A DNA stretch of 64,000 nt from the NCBI RefSeq assembly GCF_965638725.1, contig NC_134974.1, positions 2,502,143 through 2,566,142 on the forward strand. The letters are read 5' to 3'. Positions within the stretch are counted from its first letter, which is position 1; each line of letters starts with the position of its first letter. Position numbers and translations under genes: made by a program. The DNA is from Aptenodytes patagonicus (taxonomy: Eukaryota; Chordata; Aves; Sphenisciformes; Spheniscidae). Below the pieces are notes generated by a model. It worked only from the letters and a program-made list of their open reading frames with translations. It was not told the origin of the DNA and ran no database searches. This document shows positions 27,511 through 37,165 of this stretch, piece by piece.

Positions 27511-28749
27511 AAAAAAAAATTGCCCTGAACTTTAGACACAGGAAAAAAAAACCCACCAAACCCCAAACCCTGAAAGAGCAGGATTTAAACCGCTTCCTTC
27601 ATCCTTGTTTCCACGGGGCTCGCCAGGGGCGGACTGGTCCGGACAGGCCGAGATGTTGCACGGGGAAGGCAACAAGCTCCCACAGGCATTTTCACCTTTC
27701 CTTCCTTCTAGCAGAACAAACACTCGTTAAACCCCCACTTGGTAAAGCTAAAGGGAAGCTGTTTGAACTGCTCTTGCCAGGCAGCAGATTTGATGCCGGT
27801 TGCCTTCCCCTTCCCCCCCCCCCCCGGATCTGACCGTAGGCTCAAAATACGGAGTTTGGCTTAAAATACTGCACTGAAGTTGCGGCTGAGCTGGCCTTGA
27901 ACTTGACTCAAGCAACCCGAACTTGATTTGGGCACCTGCGGCCGGGCGCGGGGAAGGGCAGAGCTGGTGCAGGCAGCCGGGGAGGGCGGAGCAGCCGCCT
28001 GCCAGCCCGGTCCGGCTGCTGGACGCGGCAGGAGCCCAACGGCGGCTCCACCAGTAAAACTTCCAGCCCCTGGCAGCGGCGCAGAATTTCAAGTGCCGGG
28101 TTTTGGCTTCTTCGTGTGGGCAGGGCTTGTGCCTGCACATCCAAAGGGTTCGGTAAAACCACCGCGAACCCGGGCTAAAAGAGGCAGATTTTTGACAAAT
28201 TGGAATCAAGTCTCGCCTCGCCCACCGGCTGAAGAGCAAAACCCCGGTCTGGGGGAGAGCTGGAGCAGCAAAAAGCGGGTTCCAGCCCCCCCCACCCCAA
28301 ACTGACACCAGCGCCCAGCCCACGCAACGCTGCGCTCGCACGAGGGAGGCAGGTTTTTTTCCATGCTAAAAAACCTTTTTTTTTTAAAAAAAAAAAACCC
28401 AAACCACAGAACACAAAAACCTTTCTAGGGCCTCCGCGCGCTCGTTCCCATCCTCAGCGTCCACCTGAATAGCAGCTTTGTCATCCCAGCAGGGCGGCCG
28501 CTCCTCTGGCAGCGGGGCCAGGGCTCCTCGGGCTGGTTTTGAAGACGCGGAGAGCTTTCGGGGTGGGGTGGGGAGAAATAGAAAATATCAACATCCTCAA
28601 AACCTGCCCGCTTTTAGCGCTGCCTAAATGAAAGCCGAAGGGGGGGGCTGTGCCGAAGCGCTCACCCCCCCCCCCAAACCCCCACCGCGGCCAGGGCTGC
28701 TGTGCCAGCCACAGAAGATGCCCAAACCCTTTAGGTTTTTTTTTTTTAT
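27511..28749. other. Intergenic, SETDB1-CERS2 tail to tail
   Basis: No gene recognised. The stretch has a C run at 27817, A/T homopolymers at 28376-28398 and G/C runs at 28640-28680. Both flanking genes end into it. Confidence 0.6.
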
Positions 28750-29836
28750 ACCGAAGTTTATTAGTTTTTAACTTTTAATATATTTAACCTTTTATTTTTT
28801 TAAAAAACAAAAAACAACAAAACACGTTTTGGTCTGACGTTGGTTAATGGTCCTTTTCCCCCACCCCTCTGCGCTGGGAGGTCTCGCCGCATCCCGGGTG
28901 GATGCGGGAGACAGAGCCAAGCCAGAGCCAAGCCCGGCTCCTTCTGTCTTCCAAATAAATAGAAACCAAAAAAAAACACCCCCCCCCCCAAAAAAAAAAA
29001 AAATCAGTTGCAAATTTGTCCTGTTACAGCTGGGGAAGGGACCGGGAGAGGCCACGGGGAGGGAGAGACTCGAAACCCATTTACAGAAGAGAAATGAGGG
29101 GATTAAACTCCTCCGTGAGACGCTAGTAGTGACTAAACCCCGCAGCTTCCTTCCCCCGAGTACTTCCATAGTGTCATCTCATCATTCAGCCACTAAAACA
29201 CCCAGGACTCCCTCTGCTCCTCCCTCCCAGCCCTCCGAGGGCGAGGGCGGCGGAGCAGGGACCGCGACGGCTCTTCCACCGGCGGCAAAGCCGGGCACGG
29301 CTCGGGGAAGGGGCTTTTTCCCAGCGTTTGAAGAGGCAGCCGCAGGACGCGCTCCCCTCCGGCGAGGGGCTGGTCGGGAAAAGGGGGAATAACGCAGGGC
29401 TGGAGCGCGGCGAGGGGCTGGAGCCGAGCTCCCTGGCCACAGCCGATCCGAGGGGGCTGCGGGGAGGGGAAGGAGCCGTCCCGGAGGGATGCCGGCGGGA
29501 GCCGTCCTCGCTCTGCCTGTCCCGGGGCACCGCGGTGGATTAAGGCAGCAGGTGAAAGGCAAGAAAGGGCACCAACAGTGAGCGTGAGGTGGAGAAGCAG
29601 CGACCGCTGCCGCCCCCAGAGCCGCGGCCCCTCTCCGGAGGAAGCGACGGAGGGGGCCGAGAGGGGCTCTCCGGGGTCCCGGTTCGCTCTGCCGGACCGG
29701 GGAGGGGAGAGGATGGAGGGGACGGGGACCTTGGCGCTACGCGAGGGTGGCATCGGTGGGATTTGACATCTCACGGGTTTGGCCTCCGGCGGGGCCCCCG
29801 GCCGCCCCCGCCAGCGCAGAGACGGGGCGAGGGCGC
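28750..29836 (-). other. CERS2: CERS2 3' UTR
   Basis: Minus-strand AATAAA signals at 28796-28791 and 28762-28757 lie about 1.05 kb beyond the CERS2 stop and define the probable end of the transcript. Confidence 0.6.
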
Positions 29837-32800
29837 TCAGTCGGTTTTGCGGTGGTTGTTGTTGAGGATGGGGTGGCCGTTGGAGAGGGGCCCGTTCTTC
29901 GCTGCCGCCGCCTCCTCCTCCTCCTCCGAGTTGTCTGTCTCTTCACGGTCGCTCCTCTCGTCCTCCACCACCTGTGCAGGGAGAGGGAAGGGGGGCTTGC
30001 TTGCTCAGCGGCACCATTTTCCTGCCGTGCCTCAGTTTCCCCCATCGCAACCACCGCGGTCTCCTCTCCACCCCAATCCCTCCCCACCAAGGGCTCTCCA
30101 GGACTCGGGAAGCCGAGTGCAGTCCGGCTTCGTGGTTTGGGGTCTCCCCTGCAAACCCCCCACCTCCACCTCGTTCCCCGGGGGCAGACCCGCGCGCCCC
30201 TCCATCCACCCCAAGCCACATGGGCCGGGTCCGGTCCGGATACAGCCCCTTCGCCCCGCAGCAGCGTCTCCCTGCGGGGCTGGGAGCCCCGAGCCGACCC
30301 CAGGCCCCCTCTTGCCTTTCCAGTTATGAACTTCTGGGCCATGCGGATGATGAGGTAGGCCCAGAAGATGTGCAGCGACTGCAGCACCACCATCATGAAG
30401 TTGAAGAAGTAGTAGCCGAAGAAGGCAGGGTAGAGATCCAGCGGATAAACCAGCGTGCAGTGCATGATCCTGCCGGGAGAAGCAGCTCTCTTACAGGCAG
30501 GGACTGGCATCCCACCCCCAGCGGGTCTCCCTGCCCCGTGCCTCAGTTTCCCCACTCATTCAACCAGCAACCGGCGCTCACCAAAAGGGCAGGATGACCA
30601 GGCGGGTGACGATGAAGACGGCGGCGAAGACGATGAAGATGTTGTTGCAGGTGTTTCTCCAGCCGGCGTAGTTGAACATCTTGGCGGACTGCAGGGGCAG
30701 AGGGGGGGGTGAGTTGGGGAGGGGACACGGGCCGTGGCCGTGGCCAAGTCCGTGGCGGCGCGGAGGGGGACGTACCTCCAGCAGGTAGTCCGACGAGTCG
30801 TGCAGGGCCATGATGAGCGTCCCTGCACGGATGTAGTTGGCGAACCAGGAGAAGCTGATGAGGATGATGGTGGCGACGTGGTGGATGATTTGCTCTTTGA
30901 AGTCCTGCGCCCAGGAAAGGGGGAGCCGGGGGTTACGGCAGCCTGGCTCCAACCCCCAGCGCCCCACCACCCCTCTCATCTCCAAGATCCCCTCCGTGGC
31001 CCCGGATCCTCCCAGCCTGCTGGTCCCTAACGCCCACCATGAGGGCGAAGAAAACCCTGCCAAGACGTCCCCGTGTCGGCCACCCCTGTCCCCAGAGAGC
31101 CCCGCCGTCGCAGCCCACCTTGCGCTTGACGTCGGAGGCGATGCTGAAGAGCAGGGACCAGTAGAAGGAGAGCTCGATCGTGTAGTACCAGTACTGGGAA
31201 GGCAGCATGCTCTGAAAGCCAAGAGACAGGTTGGGGGGGGGGATCCTCTACGTGCACCCTCCAAGGGGGTTTGATCCCCTTCCGTGGGCACCAGCCAGAC
31301 CCATGGGTGTCCTGGGGACCCTTCTGCGCCCCATGGCGTGCAAACCCCTTCTCCGTGCATCAGCCAAACCCACACGGGTGCCAGAGACGCCCTCCCACAC
31401 CCCCGGGGGCTCCGGTTCCCATCTCTCGTCGCCCAGGCAGCTCCTGGGGGCAGGGCGGGCCGCAGGATGGCGATGGGACGGGGTCGGGTGCTCACCTGGA
31501 TGGGGTATCCCTTCCACACCTCCCGGAGGTCGTAGAACCAGGGTTTCTGCGGGATGTGGGGAGGAGAGAGAGACGGAGAGGTGTTAGAGGGGGCAGGGGG
31601 GGGGCCAACCGGGCCGGGCACGCGCGGCGGGGGCCAATACTTACATCCACTATGACAGCCATGCCAGCAATGAAAGCAATAAGGTAAAACGTGAATCGCC
31701 AACTGGAAAAAGGAAGCAGATGGTCCTCAGACGGGCACCGGGGCGAGGGAGGGAGACAGACGGACCCACCGGCCCCATATTCCGCCCTCCCAGGGCGGCT
31801 CCCGGCCAAGCGGGTGCCCCCACAGCCCCATCCACCGCAGGGACGTGGCCCACAGGGTGACGGTGATGCCGGGTGCGGGGTCTCACCTGGCCTCCCTGAA
31901 CTTCTTGAGCAGGCTGGGCCGGTCTTGGTTGCGGCGGCGGCGAAACCAGCGCTCCACCTGCCGCACCGTGCAGCCGCTCTTCTTCGAGAGCATCTCCACG
32001 TCGGCCTGGGGGACGACAGGGACATCACCGCCACGCCGCAGGGCCCCGGCTCTGCCGCTTGCCCTCCCCCAGCCACGTCGAGCCCCTTTTGGGGACCCCT
32101 CTTCCCCTCACCTGCTTGGGGTGTTTGGTGGTGGCAGCGTAAAACTTCTCCAGCACGGCATTGGGGGTGGCTTTTAACCTGATCTTCTCCTTGACGTTGA
32201 GTAGCCCGGCCAGGGGGGTGGCCACGTACCTGGGGAAGGAGTAGGGGGACATAAAACGTCCCCATTTCTGCATCACCCGGCTGACGTGGCCCCATCAAAG
32301 CCACCCAGGGACCCACAGCCACTCGGTGCCTCAGTTTCCCCATCCCGCTACTGCTTCTCCAAGGTGGGTTTTACCACAGGGGAATCCCCCAGGTCCCTCT
32401 GTCACCCCCGGGTTGGGGGAACGGCCCCCCACGAAGTGGCAGGGCCGTATCCACCCCGCCGAAGGGTGCCTCCCCCTTCTCCCGCCGTCCCAACAAAGCC
32501 CCGTCTGTTCCCGGCCTCGGCTCGCCATTGTTTGCCCAACAAATCACTCCTCAAACGCCAGGGCCTGCGGCCGACCGTGCCGCGATAAGGGCGGCGGAGG
32601 ATGCACAAAGCCAGGTTTGTGCGGGGCCGCCGGGGGCAGGTCCCCGGCCCTAAATGTGGGCTGGGGGGGGGGGGGGGCTAACTGCACCCCAGTAGGCAGG
32701 ACCCCTGGGGTGCTACAGCCACCCCCAGCCGGGCTGAGGTCAGGGTGACACGTCCGGGGGTTCATCACAGCGTCTCCCCAGCCCCACGCGCAGCCCCCGG

Positions 32801-33028
32801 GGCGCAGCCAGAGCTGGGATCAGGGTGTCCCCCCCACCCCAGGGAAGGGACTCACGTCTCAAAGAGGTGCCGGACGATGAGGAAGAGGAAGGCCAAGGGC
32901 AGGGTGATGTAGAGATCGGAGGCTTTGGCGTAGACTCGCCCATCCCGGTCCTCCAGGTCGGCCCAGGTGACGTTCGCCGGGAGCCAGAGCCGTTCCCACC
33001 AAAAATAGCTGTACAAGGTCTGAAACAT
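29837..33028 (-). CDS. CERS2: Ceramide synthase 2
   Basis: ER multispanning N-acyltransferase joining very-long-chain acyl-CoA (C20-C26) to sphinganine. Minus-strand exons: 33028-32856, 32229-32112, 32005-31887, 31702-31645, 31546-31496, 31211-31119, 30904-30776, 30688-30582, 30469-30316, 29971-29837. Total 378 aa (human 380). Seen: N-terminal lumenal part with the N-glycosylation site NVTW at residue 19; Hox-like segment with [25 protein letters not shown] domain with the Lag1 motif ([32 protein letters not shown]) carrying the catalytic His pair; acidic phosphorylatable tail ([18 protein letters not shown]) ending NNNHRKTD. The last intron has a GC donor (AAAG|GCAAGA at 30315-30314). Very close to human CERS2 throughout; the tail excludes other CERS paralogues. 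Confidence 0.97.
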
Positions 33029-35128
33029 GCTGGGGAGGGGGGCGGGGGGGAGGAGAAGGGAGGGGGAGGTGAGGGGGGCACCTCGCACCCCCGAGGAGCG
33101 GGGAGGCCCTGCACGGAGGCGGCTGCTCGCACCCCGGACCCTCCTCGCAGCCGGTCACATCTCCCTCCGGCCGGTCACATCTCCCTCCGGCCGGTGCCAC
33201 CGGCGCGGTCTGCAATGCCCCGGCTGGACCCGGCGCCCCAAGCCCCACCTCGGCTCCCGGCGAGCCCCCGGCCAAGCCACACGCGGGGGAGGGTCCGCGG
33301 GCCGGTGGAATCCCCCTCCGGCCCCACGGAGCGGCCGGGCGCTCGGCTCCGGCAGAGGGACTTCGCTCCCTGCGGCGGAGAGGTCAGCGGGTGATGATTA
33401 ACCGAGGCCGGCTCTCGCTTCTGACCGGCGGGACGGATCCTTGGCACCAGCCGGAGGGAGGAACCGGGCCCCCGGTCTCCGGGACTTCCCTGCCCTGGTT
33501 CCCCGACGGCATCGCGTGGCGTGGCATCAGCCGGGGACGGGCACAACCCCGGGATGGCGGCGGGATGAAGAGGAGGGTGGGAGCCCCCCCTGCACCATTC
33601 CTCTCCCGAGCGCTGTGTCCGCATCCCAGGGTTGATCCCGGGCACACAGTCCGACGCCGGAGGGGGGGGGGAAACCGAGGCACGGAGCCCACCGCCGCCC
33701 CTCGGCCAGGCAGCCGCACGGCGCAGGATTAGGGATTTGCTGGCGGCACAATGAGCACCTTTGTGCCTTAAAAAGGCGCTGTGCGTCTCCCGCCGGGCAC
33801 GGGGAGGGAGAGGAAGCCCAGCGCTGTCACCGTCACCGCCGCGGCGCGGGGAAGCCGACCCCGGCCGTGGGGTCAGCGCATCCCGGCTCTTCTTTCCCCT
33901 CCACGCTGGCACCTCCCGGGCCTCGGACACGAGCCGGTTTCTCCCCCCCACCCCGGGGAGCCAAGCCCGGGCTCTGTGGGGAGCTGGGATGGGGGTCGGA
34001 GGGGGGGGGGGGGGTGTCCTGTCCCCCGGGAGGCAAAATCCCCACCGCGGAGCAGGGATTTAGGCGAGGGACGAGCCGGCTTCGCTCCGGGCCGGGGGAA
34101 GAGGAACCTCCCGGGGCCGGTTTCGCAAGCCAAGGCGGGAGCGCGCCCCGATTCCCACTTAACCGGGAGAGGGGCCGGCGGTGCCGCAGACGGGACGCGG
34201 GCAGGTAACGGGCAGGGCAGGCAGGGCAGGCAGCCAGCGCGTGGGAAGACGCAGGGTGAGGCCCGGGTCAGGGCCGGCGGCATCTTCTCCCCCGGGGAAA
34301 CGGGGACGCCGGGGCCCAGCTGATGTCCCGGGGATGGAGACGAGGCCGAACCGGGAACCGGGCGGGGGCCGGCACCGTCAGCCGAGACACCCCCCTGCCC
34401 CCCCCCCCCCCCCCCCCCGAGGTGATTTTAGGAGCGATCCTGCTGGAACGTGAGAAAACCCTGAAATTTCTAAGTTACGGAGGAAAAACCGGGGCTGGGA
34501 GCATCCCTGGGCACCGAATCCCGGCCGGGACCCTGCACCGGGGGCTCCCGGGGTGTCCCGCCCCCGGTGGGGGGGTACCGGGTCACCGGCGGCTGGAGAG
34601 ACCCGGGGGAGGGAGGAGCCCCCCCCGGGGGCCGCACTCCAGCCCCGGCGGGGACGGAGGCCGGGCCCGGGGCCTCGCAGCGGGCCGGGGGGACACCGCC
34701 TCCCTCCGGCCCCGGCCCCGGCCCCGGCCCGCCCCGCCCGGAGGAGCCGGGGGGGGGGGGGACCCCAGGCACGGGGGGGGGGGGGGGACGACGACACCAC
34801 CCGCGGGCGGCGGCCGGGAAGCACCGGGGGGGGCCCCGCCGGTCTCCGGGGCGGACACCCCCCGCCACCGGGCCTCGCCCCGCCCGTCCCCCAGCAGGCC
34901 CGGGCCCACCACGACGGGCAGGCCCGGAGGACTGAAGGGAGGGAGGCCCGGAACCGGGAACCGGGAACCAGCCCGCGCCGCCGCTCCCGTTCCCCCCCGC
35001 GGCCCGGCCCAGACCCGGCCCGAGCCGCCGCCCCGGCCCGACCCTCCCGCAGCGGGGCCGGGGCCGGCGGAGACCGGAGGCCCCGTTCCCCCCCTCCTCC
35101 ACCCGCGCCCCCCCCCGGCCCCACTCAC
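33029..35128 (-). other. CERS2: CERS2 intron 1
   Basis: GC-rich intron between the untranslated first exon and the coding start. It holds a duplicated CACATCTCCCTCCGGCCGGT at 33164-33196 and long C/G runs at 34400-34420 and 34749-34790. Long frames on both strands from 34300 to 35230 are compositional. Confidence 0.55.
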
Positions 35129-35300
35129 GCGCCGCCGCCGCCCGGAGCCGCCGCCGCCGCCGCCTCGCGCTGCCGCTCGCCCCCCCCCCCCCCGCGCGCG
35201 CCCCGCGCCAGGCAGCGGGCGGGAGTGACGTCACCGCCAACGCCGAGGGCCCGGAGGGGAGCGGGGCCCGCCGAGGGGCGGGGCGCCAGGCGCGAGCAAT
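35129..35300 (-). promoter_or_regulatory. CERS2: CERS2 untranslated exon 1 and promoter
   Basis: A minus-strand donor (GC|GTGAGT, GT at 35128-35127) ends a GCC/GGC-repeat exon upstream of the coding start. A perfect CRE TGACGTCA lies at 35226-35233 within the CpG island, suggesting the start site between about 35160 and 35230. Confidence 0.5.
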
Positions 35301-35379
35301 CCATCGCCGGGACCGGGAGCGGCGGAGGGGAGGGGAGGGGAGGGGAGGAGGAGCGGCGGGCGGACCCCGTGCCCCCCCG

Positions 35380-35780
35380 TGTGCCCCCCCCCCCCCCGCC
35401 CCGCACGCGCCCTGTGCCCGCCTCTGCACACCCGCTGTGCCCCCTATACGCGCCCCGGCGTACGCCCGTTGCTCATCCCTATACCTGCAGCCCTATATGT
35501 GTGTCCCCCCCCCACGTACCCCCCTGCGCGCCCTACGCTCGTCCCCCTACGCCCCCTATACACGCTCCTCCGCGTGCCCTACGCTCGACCCCGCGCACCC
35601 CCTGTTCGCCCCTACACACACCGCGACACACCCCCCATGGCCCCCCCGTACCCCCCCTTTGCACGCCCTATACGCCCCCTATAGACCCTCCTACGCACAC
35701 CCTATGCTCACCCCTGCACACCCCCTATGCGCTCTATACCCACCCCCTATAGACCCCCCCCCCCCGCTGGCGGCGGTCCC
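35380..35780 (+). repeat. C-rich degenerate repeat (CCCTATA/CACGC type)
   Basis: Degenerate copies of short motifs such as CCCCCTATACGC, CCCTACGCTC and CACACCCCCTATG. No fixed period could be measured by eye. Non-coding, between the CERS2 promoter and the 52-bp array. Confidence 0.6.
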
Positions 35781-35834
35781 GGTGCGGGGAGCCCCCTGCC
35801 GGCCGCGCCGCGCCACTGCACCCCACGGGGGGGC

Positions 35835-36395
35835 CCCGAACCCGCGTGGCCGTGGGGTGCGGAGGGTCCCCTCACCCCAGCGCCCCCCCCGAACCCACGT
35901 GTCCATGGGGTGCAGAGGGTCCCCTCACCCCAATGTCCCCCCCGAGCCCCCGTGGCCGTGGGGTGCGGAGGGTCCCCTCACCCCAGCACCCCCCCGAACC
36001 CGCGTGGCCGTGGGGTGCGGAGGGTCCCCTCACCCCAGCACCCCCCCGAGCCCCCGTGGCCGTGGGGTGCGGAGGGTCCCCTCACCCCAGCACTCCCCCG
36101 AGCCCCCGTGGCCGTGGGGTGCGGAGGGTCCCCTCACCCCAGCACCCCCCCGAGCCCCCGTGGCCGTGGGGTGCGGAGGGTCCCCTCACCCCAGCACCCC
36201 CCCGAACCCGCGTGGCCGTGGGGTGCGGAGGGTCCCCTCACCCCAGCACCCCCCCGAACCCCGCGTGGCCGTGGGGTGCGGAGGGTCCCCTCACCCCAGC
36301 ACCCCCCCGAGCCCCCGTGGCCGTGGGGTGCGGAGGGTCCCCTCACCCCAGCACCCCCCCGAGCCCCCGTGGCCGTGGGGTGCGGAGGCCCCCAC
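35835..36395 (+). repeat. 52-bp minisatellite, about 11 copies
   Basis: Very homogeneous tandem array; the anchor GTGGCCGTGGGGTGCGG recurs at 35952, 36004 and 36056, so the period is 52 bp. Because 52 is not a multiple of three, each frame cycles through the same three peptide phrases, and all plus frames stay open. It ends about 40 bp beyond the MINDY1 polyadenylation signal. Confidence 0.95.
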
Positions 36396-36419
36396 TGGTG
36401 TCAGACGGGCGGGCACGTG

Positions 36420-36847
36420 TGCATGGGGACAAGTCCTTTATTTGCCAAGGGCTAAGGCCGCGTTTCGGACACGGGGGTGCCCCTCCCTCCCGGGGGTGCG
36501 TGTGTGGGTGTCCCCCAGACGCGTGTCCCCCCGCGCCTCGGAGCAGGGACTGAGGGGTGGGACACACACACACACCCCCCCCCCATGTTAAGGCCACTGG
36601 AAAGATTTGGGTGGTCCCGGTGGTGGGTAAGGAAGGAGACCCCCTCGTGTGTGCCGTCCCCCCCGCTCCTGTCCCCAGGGACCCCCGCGGGATCTCCCCG
36701 GAGGACAGATGAGAGCGGGGAGTCGGGGGGCTCCAGGTGCAGGGACCCCGCCACACACCCCGGCCTGGCCGGGAGCCGGGGGGGCCACGGCGGGCGGTGG
36801 GGCAGGGCCCCCACGGGTGCCCCCCACGGGGGGCCGGGCACGGGGCG
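36420..36847 (-). other. MINDY1: MINDY1 3' UTR
   Basis: Short 3' UTR ending at a minus-strand AATAAA (36442-36437). It includes a CA repeat around 36565-36580. Confidence 0.65.
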
Positions 36848-37134
36848 CTATAGGAGGGTGCAGTCCAAGTCCGGCTTCTGCCGCTGCCTCCGCTCTCCGG
36901 CCGGCCGGCCGCCCGGCTGCGCGCGGCCCTGCAGGCACAAGGAGGGGGCTGGGGAGCGGGAGGACCCGCAGAGACCCCCCCCATCATCCCAGGGGGGGAC
37001 ACTGCCACCCCCCTCGGGACCGGCCGGTGAGGCAGAGCAGGGGAGCGAGGGGGTGAGGACCACCCGCACCCCACGCTGCAGTCCCGGGAGGGAGCACCCG
37101 GTTACCTGCACTGGGACCTGCTGCTGCCGCTGCT

Positions 37135-37165
<31 letters not shown>

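Noticed and set aside
34323-35752. Long frames on both strands over the CERS2 CpG island
   Set aside because: Overlapping frames on both strands with GC-driven composition and no motif; cover the CERS2 first exon and promoter.
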